Assembly: GCA_945901405.1 (NCBI GenBank)
Contig: CAMDLH010000006.1
Coordinates: forward strand, 1 to 64,000
DNA from: Bordetella parapertussis
Lineage (GTDB): Bacteria; Pseudomonadota; Gammaproteobacteria; Burkholderiales; SG8-41
Length of the DNA stretch: 64,000 nt
Direction: 5' to 3'
Shown here: piece after piece, positions 25,416 to 34,554 of the stretch
Layout: every line of letters starts with the position of its first letter
Numbering within the stretch: position 1 is the first letter of the stretch
Program-made: the position numbers and the translations under genes
Notes under the pieces: generated by a model
Databases searched by the model: none
What the model saw: only the letters and a program-made list of their open reading frames with translations
What the model was told of the DNA's origin: nothing

Positions 25416-26442
25416 AATTATTCGACATCAAATCGAACAATTCAATACCGTCGTTCCCGCGCAGGCGGCAACGACAGCGAGGCGGTGTGCTCGCGTTGCC
25501 TTGGTCGCTGCCGCTGCAATCTTTGCAAACTCGGGAATCGCGCAAAACTATCCATCCAAAACCGTGCGCTTGATCGCACCGTATCCACCCGGCGGTCCCA
25601 ACGATCTCATCGCGCGCATCGTCGCGCAGCGCATGACGCAAACGCTAGGCACGCAATGGATCGTGGAGAATCGCCCGGGGCGCGGCGGCAACATCGGCAC
25701 CGAGATCGTGGCCAAGTCACCCGCCGACGGCTACACGCTGGTTCACGGCGGCATGGGTACGCTCACTCTCGCGCCGTTTCTGGGCAAGGTGCCGTACGAC
25801 GCACTGCGCGACTTCGCGCCCATCACCGTGACTGCGCGCGTGCCGAACGTGATCGTGGTGCATCCCTCGCTGCCGGCGCGCACCATCAAAGAATTGGTGG
25901 CGCTAGTGCGCGCGCATCCGGGCAAGCTCGACTACGCCACCAGCGGTGTCGGCAGCACGCCGCACCTTGCCGCCGCGCTGTTCGTGTCGCAGGCAAAACT
26001 CAACATGGTGCATATCCCCTACAAGGGCAGCGCGCCGGCCACGGTGGATCTGGTCGCGGGCCAGGTGCCGATTGCGTTTTTGCCCGTCTCGACATTGCTG
26101 CCACATATCGAAGCTGGCAAGGTGCGCGCGCTCGCGGTCAGCAGTCTGCAACGTTCGGGCATGCTGCCGACGGTACCCAGTGTCAACGAAGCAGGCGTGC
26201 CCGGCTTTGAAATGAACCCGTGGTTCGGCATACTTGCGCCGGCTGGCACGCCCGGCGCCATCGTAGCCAGACTCAACGCCGAGATCGTGCGCTATCTCAA
26301 CGCGCCGGAGGCGGCGAAGCAACTTCTTGTGCAAGGCGCCGATGCCGCGCCCACCAGCAGCAGCGATTTTTTCGCGCTGATCAAAGCTGATCTGGCGAAG
26401 TGGGGCAAGGTGATTCAGGACAACGGGATTCGCGGCGAGTGA
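25402..26442 (+). CDS. Bug/TctC-family receptor
   Basis: YPSKTVRLIAPYPPGGPNDLIARIVAQRMTQTLGTQWIVENRPGRGGNIGTEIVAKSPADGYTLVHGG; N-terminus uncertain. Confidence 0.9.
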   Translation: MRRVEIIRHQIEQFNTVVPAQAATTARRCARVALVAAAAIFANSGIAQNYPSKTVRLIAPYPPGGPNDLIARIVAQRMTQTLGTQWIVENRPGRGGNIGTEIVAKSPADGYTLVHGGMGTLTLAPFLGKVPYDALRDFAPITVTARVPNVIVVHPSLPARTIKELVALVRAHPGKLDYATSGVGSTPHLAAALFVSQAKLNMVHIPYKGSAPATVDLVAGQVPIAFLPVSTLLPHIEAGKVRALAVSSLQRSGMLPTVPSVNEAGVPGFEMNPWFGILAPAGTPGAIVARLNAEIVRYLNAPEAAKQLLVQGADAAPTSSSDFFALIKADLAKWGKVIQDNGIRGE

Positions 26443-26496
26443 CCGCCGCGAATTGATTCCGCCAGCCGGCTTGCCGGAACCGCTACGCGTTCCGGC

Positions 26497-27891
26497 CTAC
26501 TGCATTTCCTTCACGTTCGGCGCGGGGGTGAGCTCCATCTCGGTCATCGCGATGATTTCGTCCGCGGTGAATCCGGGCGCGACTTCGTCAAGTATGAAGT
26601 GTTTGCCGTCCCAGCGCATGACCGCGAGGTCGGTGACGACGTAGCTCACGCAGCCCTGCCCCGTCAGCGGGTAGCTGCATTTCTTGCGCAGCTTGGGACG
26701 GCCCTTGCTGTCGGTATGTTCCATGACGATGATGAGATCGCCCTTGCCTGACAACAGATCCATCGCGCCGCCAATGCCGCCGCGTTTGGCGTCCGCCGTG
26801 CTCCAGTTGGCGACACTCGCGGTTTGATCGACTTCGTAGGCGCCGAGGATGACGGTGTTGATGTGGCCGCCGCGCGCCATTTCGAAAGACTGCACGCTGT
26901 CGAAGAACGATGCGCCGGGGTTTAACGCAACAAACTGGCCGGCGGCGTTGTAGACATCGGGATCGATTTCGTGTTCCTCGGTAACCATGCGGCCATAACC
27001 CAGCACGCCGTTCTCGGCGTGCAGAATGACATCGCGGCCTTCGAGGTAGTTCGACACCATGGTCGGGATGCCCACGCCGAGATTGACGTACGTGCCCTCG
27101 CGCACCAGGCGGCCGGCGTTCTTGGCGATGCCTTGACGTGTCAACGCGGGTTTGCCGTTGTATAGACGCGGCTTGTCGGAAGGCCTGCGCTCGGGCCGCC
27201 GGTATGCCTTGCCGTCGGCGACCTGCGTGGTTTTCACCACGCGCTTGACGAAGATGCCGGGCAGATCAACCAGCTCCGGCGGGATCACGCCGGGTTCGAC
27301 GATCTCGTCCACTTCGACGATGGCGCAGCGCGCGGCCTTGGCGAAACTCGGATTGAAGTTCTGACTGCCGCCGCGGAATTGCACATTGCCCAGCCGATCC
27401 GCGCGATAGCCGCGCAGCAGCGCGTAATCCAGATGAATCGCGGTTTCGAGCACATATTTCTGGCCGTTGAATTCTCGCAGCTCGCGGCCAGCCACCAGAT
27501 CGGTGCCGACACTGGTGGGCGAATAAAACGCCGGGATGCCTGCGCCGCCGGCGCGGCAACGCTCCACCAATATGCCTTGCGGCACGAGTTCGACTTCGAG
27601 TTCGCCCTTGCCGATCTGCTCCTCGCTCGCGGTCGGCGTGCCGGGGCGCACCGAGAATGCCGCGATGAGCTTTTTCAATTGCTTGTTCTCCGCAAGAATC
27701 TGGCCGCGCGTAGCACCCGGATCGCCGAGCGAGTTGCACACCAGCGTGAGATTCTTGGTGCCTCTGTCGCGCAGGGCGAGTATCAGGCTGTTGGCGAAAC
27801 GGTGCGCGACGCCGAAGCCGGCGACCGCAACGGTGGAGCCATCGGCGATGTCTGCGACGCATTCTGCGGGGGATTCAACGATTTTGTTCAT
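26497..27891 (-). CDS. fused alpha/beta acyl-CoA:acetate / 3-oxoacid CoA-transferase
   Basis: ADIADGSTVAVAGFGVAHRFANSLILALRDRGTKNLTLVCNSLG...GVGIPTMVSNYLEGRDVILHAENGVLGYG...YVVTDLAVMRWDGKHFILDEVAPGFTADEI. Confidence 0.9.
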   Translation of the reverse strand: MNKIVESPAECVADIADGSTVAVAGFGVAHRFANSLILALRDRGTKNLTLVCNSLGDPGATRGQILAENKQLKKLIAAFSVRPGTPTASEEQIGKGELEVELVPQGILVERCRAGGAGIPAFYSPTSVGTDLVAGRELREFNGQKYVLETAIHLDYALLRGYRADRLGNVQFRGGSQNFNPSFAKAARCAIVEVDEIVEPGVIPPELVDLPGIFVKRVVKTTQVADGKAYRRPERRPSDKPRLYNGKPALTRQGIAKNAGRLVREGTYVNLGVGIPTMVSNYLEGRDVILHAENGVLGYGRMVTEEHEIDPDVYNAAGQFVALNPGASFFDSVQSFEMARGGHINTVILGAYEVDQTASVANWSTADAKRGGIGGAMDLLSGKGDLIIVMEHTDSKGRPKLRKKCSYPLTGQGCVSYVVTDLAVMRWDGKHFILDEVAPGFTADEIIAMTEMELTPAPNVKEMQ

Positions 27892-27913
27892 TTTGATTCT
27901 CTCTTGCGAACTA

Positions 27914-27934
27914 GGATTGAGGATTGAGGATTGA
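27914..27934. repeat. tandem heptamer (GGATTGA)x3
   Basis: ggattga ggattga ggattga, about 22 bp upstream of the minus-strand start at 27891. Confidence 0.85.
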
Positions 27935-27940
27935 GGAGAA

Positions 27941-28921
27941 CTAGCGTTTCGCTGCTTCGGGGTTGAGCACGTTGATGGGTTTGCCTTCGGCGTACGCCAG
28001 CACTTGATCGACGGCTTGTTTGTAGATGCCTTCGTAGGCGCCGATTTCGCTGTAGCCCAGATGAGGCGTGCACACCACGTTTTTCATTTTCAGCAACGGA
28101 TGATTAGCGCCGGTTATCGGCTCTTCTTCGTAAACATCGACCGCGGCGAAACCGGGCCGGCCTTTTTGCAGGGCCGCCACCAACGCGCCATTTTCGATGA
28201 TCGGCGCACGGCTGGTGTTGACCAATAACGCGGTGGTTTTCATGCGCGCCAAATCCGTGGCCTTGATGATGCCGCGCGTGTCCTTGTTGGTAAGTATGTG
28301 CAGGCTGATGATGTCGCATTGCTCGAAGAAAGCCTCGCGGCTGGCGGCGACTTCAAAGCCCTCGGCCTTGGCGCGCGCGAGCGAGCCTTCGCGCCCCCAG
28401 CAAACAACGTTCATGCCGAACGCGCGGCCCACGCGCGCGACACCGCTGCCGATGTGGCCGAACGCATAGATGCCCAGCGTTTGACCGAAGAGCCGCGTGC
28501 CCGCAGTTGAAAGCCAGTTACCCTGTTTGAAACGCTCCACCTCGTAGGGCAAATGGCGTCTTGAGGCGAGTATCAACGCCCACGCGATTTCGCCGGTGGT
28601 GGTGTAAGGACTCTTGCCCTCGTGCCCGCCCGCCGACACCACGATGCCGTGATCGGTGCACGCGGCCACATCGAGGTGACTCACGTTGCGCCCGGTCTGG
28701 CTGATGAATTTAAGCTGCGGCAGTTGCTCGACAATCTTGCGCGTGATCACCATGCGCTGCTGTGTGAGCACCAGCGCCTCGCAGCCCTGGGCTTGCTCGA
28801 CCACGCGCTCGGGGCCGGTGTAGGCGTCGGTGTAAATCTTGACCTCGTGCCCGGCCAAGCGCGGATACGCTTGCGTGCCGCGCAAAGCGTCAGCATAGTC
28901 GTGAATGACGGCGATTTTCAT
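27941..28921 (-). CDS. D-2-hydroxyacid dehydrogenase
   Basis: LKFISQTGRNVSHLDVAACTDHGIVVSAG...LFGQTLGIYAFGHIGSGVARVGRAFGMNVVCWGREG...NTSRAPIIENGALVAALQKGRPGFAAVDVYEEEP...CTPHLGY. Confidence 0.92.
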   Translation of the reverse strand: MKIAVIHDYADALRGTQAYPRLAGHEVKIYTDAYTGPERVVEQAQGCEALVLTQQRMVITRKIVEQLPQLKFISQTGRNVSHLDVAACTDHGIVVSAGGHEGKSPYTTTGEIAWALILASRRHLPYEVERFKQGNWLSTAGTRLFGQTLGIYAFGHIGSGVARVGRAFGMNVVCWGREGSLARAKAEGFEVAASREAFFEQCDIISLHILTNKDTRGIIKATDLARMKTTALLVNTSRAPIIENGALVAALQKGRPGFAAVDVYEEEPITGANHPLLKMKNVVCTPHLGYSEIGAYEGIYKQAVDQVLAYAEGKPINVLNPEAAKR

Positions 28922-28960
28922 GCAGCGCTCGCAGAATTTGGCTATAAACGAAAATACAAT

Positions 28961-28980
28961 GTAAGTATTTGTTTTTATTA
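28961..28980 (-). repeat. dispersed AT-rich motif copy, GTAAGTATTTGTTTTTATTA
   Basis: 20 bp identical to 19695-19714. Confidence 0.6.
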
Positions 28981-29114
28981 TGTTTTTTTAATGTCTGCAA
29001 TGACCTCCTGGCCATTGCGGATGGCGCGTCAAGAATACGCGACGGCCATCCGTCCGGCAACCCGCCCAGTGTCAATGCGTGGACAACGCTACTGGTGCGC
29101 AAACCGCCGCGAGT

Positions 29115-29621
29115 TTAGCTCGCGCCCATGAAATCACGTTTGCCGACCTCCATGCCGTTGTGACGCAGGATGTCATACGCGGTGGTCGCATGAAAATAAA
29201 AATTCGGCATCGCGCGGTTGAGTACGAGCTCAATCCCTTTGAAGGGCATTTCGCGACCGGGCATTTTGACGACGACGGCTTTGTCTTCGGTGCCGTCGAT
29301 CTGCGCCGGCGTGATGGCATTGAGCCAGGCGATGGTTTTCTCGACACGCGCGATGAGTCCGGCGAGATTGGTCTCGTTGTTCTCCAGGTTCAACGCTTCG
29401 ACGCCCGCCAGCAGCGCGGTGCAGTTCTTGGCGTGGTCGGTGGCCATCTGCACCTGGCGCGTGAAGCTGAACATGTCCGGATAGAAACGGTACGAGAGCA
29501 GCGTGGCCTCGTCGTATTTCTTCTCTGCGTAAACCGCCTGCGCTTTTTTCATGCAGTTGGCGAGCCCCGTCAGGTGACGGACAAACACGGGCAGTGAAAT
29601 CTGATGCATCGAAACAGCCAT
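29115..29621 (-). CDS. DUF1993 family protein
   Basis: MAVSMHQISLPVFVRHLTGLANCMKKAQAVYAEKKYDEATLLSYRFYPDMFSFTRQVQMATDHAKN...FYFHATTAYDILRHNGMEVGKRDFMG. Confidence 0.88.
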   Translation of the reverse strand: MAVSMHQISLPVFVRHLTGLANCMKKAQAVYAEKKYDEATLLSYRFYPDMFSFTRQVQMATDHAKNCTALLAGVEALNLENNETNLAGLIARVEKTIAWLNAITPAQIDGTEDKAVVVKMPGREMPFKGIELVLNRAMPNFYFHATTAYDILRHNGMEVGKRDFMGAS

Positions 29622-29648
29622 GGTTTTCTCCTTTTAAGCAACGTGATG

Positions 29649-30395
29649 TTATGACAAAGCAAGTAAACGGCCCCAGCCCTTGACCGGCGGCGCAACACCG
29701 GCGGCCATCAACCGCCACGCTTGCGCGATCGGGTTGGTGACCACCGGAACATTGAAATCTTCCTCGAGAATCGGCACCGCCGCAAGACTGCGCCACGCGC
29801 CGCCCGCGAGCAGCAGCGCCTGCGCATCGGGCGCCTTGCGCATCGCCTCGCGGCCCAACTGGAACGCCAGTTTAACGCCTTCTTCGATGCTCATCGAAAA
29901 CGCCTGCTTCGCCCACTGGCCGACGCTGGTGATGGTCATCACCTCGATGCCGGCGTGCGCGAGGTAGGCCACGAGCGCGTCGTTCAGTTGCGTGGACCAG
30001 CGGCTGGCGACCGCGATACGTTTGGCGCCGAAATATTTCAGTGCGTCGATCGCCGCCTCGGAATGCGCATCGGCCGTGACGCCGGTCTTGCGCGCGGTCT
30101 CGGCCATCAATTCCAGCACGCGCGCGCGTCCGAGTTGCGAGGCAATCGGAAACCCCGCGAGCGTGATGCTCTGCGCGCCTTCGGCGACGAGTTCATCGAC
30201 GCACTTCCAGTAGCGCAGCTTGATCGCTTCATTAACGCCCTCGTGCGTGTAATCGGCGATCTCGATGGAGCGCGAGATTTTCCTGATGTCAGGCGGCAGC
30301 AACGGCTCCGGCTGCGGCATCGGATGACGGTCAACGCCGATGGGAGAGACGGTGCCTGCGATGTAGCGAGGTTTTACCAATGCATTCGTGCTCAT
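29649..30395 (-). CDS. Asp/Glu racemase-superfamily protein (maleate isomerase / arylmalonate decarboxylase-like)
   Basis: AEGAQSITLAGFPIASQLGRARVLELMAETARKTGVTADAHSEAAIDALKYFGAKRIAVASRWS...LLLAGGAWRSLAAVPILEEDFNVPVVTNPIAQAWRLM. Confidence 0.75.
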   Translation of the reverse strand: MSTNALVKPRYIAGTVSPIGVDRHPMPQPEPLLPPDIRKISRSIEIADYTHEGVNEAIKLRYWKCVDELVAEGAQSITLAGFPIASQLGRARVLELMAETARKTGVTADAHSEAAIDALKYFGAKRIAVASRWSTQLNDALVAYLAHAGIEVMTITSVGQWAKQAFSMSIEEGVKLAFQLGREAMRKAPDAQALLLAGGAWRSLAAVPILEEDFNVPVVTNPIAQAWRLMAAGVAPPVKGWGRLLALS

Positions 30396-30493
30396 GATTT
30401 GCGTTCCGTGTGAGCGTGCAAGCATACCGGATTCTCGCCGCACTTTCCGCTAAGATACACGCACCATTCCCCAAACAAACCCTGGAGACCACG

Positions 30494-31102
30494 ATGTCGA
30501 ATACGGAAGTGGGCTACAAATTATCCCCCGTGCGCATGGGGCCGATACCCGAAGATAAAATGACGCCGGCGCAAAAAGAAGCGGTCGCAGCAGTGATGTC
30601 CGGGCCGCGCAAGCACATGGGCGGGCCGTTTTCCGCGCTGCTGCGCAGCCCCGAGCTGATGAACCGCGTGCAGAAAGTCGGCGAGTATCTGCGCTTCATG
30701 TGCCCGCTTGAAAAGCGTCTCGGCGAATTCGCCGCCATCATCGCCGCACGCCATTACTCGCAGCAATTCGAGTGGTGGGCGCACTACCGGCAGGCGGTCG
30801 AAGCCGGTCTCAAACCCGAAGTCGGCGACGCGGTTTGCGAAGGCCGCCGCCCCACGGGCATGCGCGAGGACGAGGAAATACTCTATGACTTTCTCACCGA
30901 GGCGCTGAAAAACAACGGTGTCTCCGACCCCACCTACGCGCGCGCCGTGGCGAAGTACGGCGAGCAAGGTGTGATCGACATACTTGCGGTGGCGGGTTAC
31001 TACGGCTTGCTGGCGCTGGTGATGAACGTCGCGCGCACGCCGGTGCCGGAGGGCCATCCGCTGCCGCTGCCAGCGCTGCCGGTGCGCACGCAGGTGACGT
31101 AG
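30494..31102 (+). CDS. carboxymuconolactone decarboxylase / AhpD-like family protein
   Basis: MTPAQKEAVAAVMSGPRKHMGGPFSALLRSPELMNRVQKVGEYLRFMCPLEKRLGEFAAIIAARHYSQQFEWWAHYRQAVEAGLKPEV. Confidence 0.85.
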   Translation: MSNTEVGYKLSPVRMGPIPEDKMTPAQKEAVAAVMSGPRKHMGGPFSALLRSPELMNRVQKVGEYLRFMCPLEKRLGEFAAIIAARHYSQQFEWWAHYRQAVEAGLKPEVGDAVCEGRRPTGMREDEEILYDFLTEALKNNGVSDPTYARAVAKYGEQGVIDILAVAGYYGLLALVMNVARTPVPEGHPLPLPALPVRTQVT

Positions 31103-31210
31103 AGCGTTGCCGCTTGCGCGGTGAATCTCGCGCGCAGCTGCCGTTGGCGGGCTGTCGGATATCGCAGACAGCGGCGGACTAGAACAGCAAACAAACGAGG
31201 GGAATATAAA

Positions 31211-32185
31211 ATGTTGTTTAAAAACAATAACTTAAAATCAACCATCGCTATGATGACTTTGCTCGCGAGCGGCAACCTTGCCGCTCAGGAGTACCCCAAT
31301 CGGGCGCTGCGTTTTGTCGTGCCCTTCCCCGCCGCGGGCCTGACCGACACGCTGGCACGCGTGCTTGCGCCGCCGATGTCGAAATCGATGGGCCAGAACA
31401 TCGTCATCGAGAATCGCACTGGCGCGAACACCGTCATCGGCACCGAACTTGTCGCGCGCGCGCCGGCCGACGGCTACACCGTGCTGTTCATGGCGACGAG
31501 TTTCACCGTCAATCCGTTCGCGCACAGCAAACTGCCGTATGACGCGCTAAAGGATTTCACCGGCATCACGCGCCTCGTTTACAACCCGCTGATCCATTGC
31601 GCGCACCCGTCGCTGCCGGTGAAGAACATAAAAGACCTGGTGGCGCTCGCGCGCAAGCATCCGGGCGAGCTGACCTGGGGCGTGTCGAGCATCATCGGCG
31701 GCGGACGCATCGCGGGCGAGTTGTTCAACGACGTGGCAAAAATCAACATGATCAACGTGCCGTACGGCGGCGGCGCGCCGGCGACGATTTCGATACTGGG
31801 CGGACACACCAGCCTGATGGTCGGCAACGTGCTCGATTGCTCGCAGCACGTCTTGAGCGGTCGGCTGCGCGGGCTGTCGGTGACCTCGCTCAAACGCGCG
31901 GACGTACTGCCGGACGTGCCCACCATCGCCGAATCCGGCTGGCCCGGATTTGAATCGCTGAACTGGTTCGGCACGGTCGTGCGCGCGGGCACGCCGCGTG
32001 CCGTGGTGGAGCGGCTATCCAGCGAAATCAACAAGGCGCTGCAATTGCCCGAAGTCAAGGATGCCTTCACCAAACAAGGCCTCTCCATCGGCAACATGTC
32101 GCCTGGCGAATTCGACGCCTACATACGCAACGAGATGGGGCGCAACGAGAAGATACTCAAGAAGCTGAATCTTAAGATCAATTGA
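31211..32185 (+). CDS. Bug/TctC-family receptor
   Basis: YPNRALRFVVPFPAAGLTDTLARVLAPPMSKSMGQNIVIENRTGANTVIGTELVARAPADGYTVLFMA. Confidence 0.92.
   Translation: MLFKNNNLKSTIAMMTLLASGNLAAQEYPNRALRFVVPFPAAGLTDTLARVLAPPMSKSMGQNIVIENRTGANTVIGTELVARAPADGYTVLFMATSFTVNPFAHSKLPYDALKDFTGITRLVYNPLIHCAHPSLPVKNIKDLVALARKHPGELTWGVSSIIGGGRIAGELFNDVAKINMINVPYGGGAPATISILGGHTSLMVGNVLDCSQHVLSGRLRGLSVTSLKRADVLPDVPTIAESGWPGFESLNWFGTVVRAGTPRAVVERLSSEINKALQLPEVKDAFTKQGLSIGNMSPGEFDAYIRNEMGRNEKILKKLNLKIN
31217..31234 (+). repeat. dispersed 18-bp motif TTTAAAAACAATAACTTA inside the start of a Bug gene
   Basis: 18/18 identical to 48759-48776; encodes the unusual N-terminus MLFKNNNLK. Confidence 0.65.
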
Positions 32186-32211
32186 CCGCGCGGCTGCATC
32201 GCGCGGCTTAT

Positions 32212-32265
32212 GGAGTGCGGCGGCTTGCCGCCGCTTTTTAAAGCGGGAGAAAGCTCCCGCACTCC
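32212..32265. repeat. nested palindromic (REP-like, cruciform) element
   Basis: GGAGTGCGG-CGGCTTGCCGCCGC-TTTTTAAA-GCGGGAGAAAGCTCCCGC-ACTCC: outer arms plus two inner hairpins. Confidence 0.75.
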
Positions 32266-32268
32266 AGA

Positions 32269-33456
32269 CTAAATCTCACCCTCGGCGCGCATGGCCTTGA
32301 TGTCATCCGCGCTGTAACCCAACTGCCCAAGTATCTCGTCGTTGTGCTGGCCAAACCCCGGCGGCGGGCTGGTGACTTGCGGGCCGCCGTGCGCGAATTT
32401 GAATGCCATCACCGGCACAGTGAGGTCCTTGCCGTAGCCCGGTGCATTTTTGTGGGTGTGAAACAGATTGCGCGCCTGCAATTGCGGGTCTTTCACCGAC
32501 TCGGAAATCTTGCGTGTGCGTGTCGCGGGCACGTGCTTGCTTTGCAAATAATCTTCCCATTCCTGCGCGGTCTTAGTGGCGATGATGTCCTCGACAATCT
32601 TGGTTTGCGCGTCATAGTTATCGCGGCGTTCCTTGTGTGAACTTTGCTTTGCAATATCCGGGCGGCCGATGGCGTTGAAGAATCGTTCGTGCTGGCCCTT
32701 GTTGCTGGCGGCGATCATCATGTAGGCGTCCTTCGCCATGTAGCCCTGGCTGCTGGCGAACTCCATGCGGTTGCCATTAGGTGAGGGCTCCTTGCCGGTG
32801 TAGAGGTAGTTGGTGAGGTGCGAGCCCATCAGCATCATCGCCACGTCGAGCATGGCGCTGTCGATGTACTGGCCCTTGCCGGTACGCTCGCGCTGGAACA
32901 ACGCCGCCGACAGCGCAAACGCATTCATGGTGCCCACGGCGTAGTCGATTACCGGCGAGCCGACCTTGATCGGGTTCACTTCCGGCGTGCCGGTGGTGCG
33001 CATCATGCCCGACGTCGATTGAATGGCGTGATCGTAGGCCGTCATGTGGCTGCGCGGACCGTCCTGGCCGAATGCGGTCATCGAGCAATAAATCAGCTTG
33101 GGATTGATCGCCGACAAATCCTTGTAGCCCAGGCCCAGCTTGGCAAACGCGCCGGCGCGAAAGTTTTCGACAAAAATATCCGCGTCCTTGATCAGCTTCT
33201 TGATGATCTCCTGGCCTTTTTTGGTTTTCAGGTTGACGGTGATCGCGCGCTTGTTCGAGGCCTGCGTGGCGAAACCCAGGCCCATTTTCGCGTCAGACAG
33301 GGCATGGTCGGAGCCGCTCTCGCGGCTTTGATCGCAGTCGTGTGGGTCTTCAACCTTGATCACGTCGGCGCCGAGCAGCGCCAGTTGATACGCGGCGAAC
33401 GGGCCGGCCAGCACGTGGGTTACGTCGATGATTTTGATGCCTTCAAACGGTCGCAT
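32269..33456 (-). CDS. CaiB/BaiF family CoA-transferase
   Basis: MRPFEGIKIIDVTHVLAGPFAAYQLALLGADVIKVEDP...NKRAITVNLKTKKGQEIIKKLIKDADIFVENFRAGAFAKLGLGYKDL; track ORF start is an over-extension. Confidence 0.93.
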   Translation of the reverse strand: MRPFEGIKIIDVTHVLAGPFAAYQLALLGADVIKVEDPHDCDQSRESGSDHALSDAKMGLGFATQASNKRAITVNLKTKKGQEIIKKLIKDADIFVENFRAGAFAKLGLGYKDLSAINPKLIYCSMTAFGQDGPRSHMTAYDHAIQSTSGMMRTTGTPEVNPIKVGSPVIDYAVGTMNAFALSAALFQRERTGKGQYIDSAMLDVAMMLMGSHLTNYLYTGKEPSPNGNRMEFASSQGYMAKDAYMMIAASNKGQHERFFNAIGRPDIAKQSSHKERRDNYDAQTKIVEDIIATKTAQEWEDYLQSKHVPATRTRKISESVKDPQLQARNLFHTHKNAPGYGKDLTVPVMAFKFAHGGPQVTSPPPGFGQHNDEILGQLGYSADDIKAMRAEGEI

Positions 33457-33546
33457 GAAATTTCCTTTAAGTATGGCGGGTGTGCCTGTTATTCTAGCCG
33501 GATTGCAATGACGCGCACGCGCACTTGCGGCGCTGGCGACCACTTT

Positions 33547-34518
33547 ATGAGCATCATGATTCGGATATTGTTCCGCGCGCTTGCGTGTGCGTTCATTGCG
33601 GGCGTGCATGCCAGCGCCGCGGATTACCCGGCGCGTCCGGTGCGATTCATCGTGCCGTTTCCACCCGGCGGCGGCACGGATTTTCTGGCGCGCACCATCG
33701 GGCAAAAACTCGGCGAACGCCTCGGCCAGCAATTCGTAATCGACAACCGCGCGGGCGGCGGCGGTGTGACCGCGACCGAAATAGCCATGCGCGCCAACCC
33801 GGATGGTTACACCCTGCTGCTGGCGTTCAACGGCACGCTGGCGATCAGCCCGCACCTCGAAAAGGTCGCGTACGATGGCGCGCGCGACTTCACCGCGGCG
33901 GGCATGCTGGCGACGTCGTATCACATGCTGGTGGCGCATCCGTCGGTGCCGGCAAAAAACGTGCGGCAGTTGATCGATCTGGCGCAGTCAAAACCCGGCA
34001 CGCTTAATTTTGCCTCGAGCGGCAACACCACCAATCCACATCTGGTGGGCGAGTTGTTCAAGACCGTGGCCAAAATCGACATCGTGCATGTACCGTACAA
34101 GGGCACTGGCCCCGCGGCGATCGCTGTGCTGGCCGGAGAATCACACCTGATGTTCAGCAACCCGACAGCGGTGTTGCAGGCCGTGCGCGCGAATCGCCTG
34201 ACAGCACTTGCCGTCGCGCGGCCGCAGCGCTCGCCCATCGCGCCGGACGTGCCCACCATGGAAGAATCCGGCGTGCGCGACATCAAGGTTGAATCATGGT
34301 TTGCCGTGGTAGCGCCCGTTGCGACGCCGCGCGACATCATCGGCAAGCTGAACAGCGAAATCGCACGCATCGCGGCAACGCCGGACTACCGCGCGCTGCT
34401 GGAGAAAAACGCGTTCGACGTGGTGACGGCCAAGCCCGAGGAATTCCCCGCGTTCGTACGCGCGGAACGCGAAAAGTGGGGCCGGGTGATCAAGGCGGCT
34501 GGAATCAAGATAAACTAA
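33547..34518 (+). CDS. Bug/TctC-family receptor
   Basis: YPARPVRFIVPFPPGGGTDFLARTIGQKLGERLGQQFVIDNRAGGGGVTATEIAMRANPDGYTLLLAFNG; start trimmed to MSIMIRILFRALACAFIAGVHASA. Confidence 0.92.
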   Translation: MSIMIRILFRALACAFIAGVHASAADYPARPVRFIVPFPPGGGTDFLARTIGQKLGERLGQQFVIDNRAGGGGVTATEIAMRANPDGYTLLLAFNGTLAISPHLEKVAYDGARDFTAAGMLATSYHMLVAHPSVPAKNVRQLIDLAQSKPGTLNFASSGNTTNPHLVGELFKTVAKIDIVHVPYKGTGPAAIAVLAGESHLMFSNPTAVLQAVRANRLTALAVARPQRSPIAPDVPTMEESGVRDIKVESWFAVVAPVATPRDIIGKLNSEIARIAATPDYRALLEKNAFDVVTAKPEEFPAFVRAEREKWGRVIKAAGIKIN

Positions 34519-34554
34519 AAATCCATTTATAAACAATATGATACAATCACCCGC

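Noticed and set aside
27914-27934. CRISPR-like array
   Set aside because: Only a 7-bp unit repeated three times with no spacers; no cas genes or arrays seen anywhere in the window.
32818-33546. N-terminal extension of the Bug ORF in the track
   Set aside because: Antisense to a CaiB/BaiF gene; the true signal peptide starts at 33547.
34519-34550. Additional copy of the 18-bp motif (TTTATAAACAATATGATA) upstream of ubiX
   Set aside because: Too many mismatches to count as a copy; may be an ordinary AT-rich promoter.
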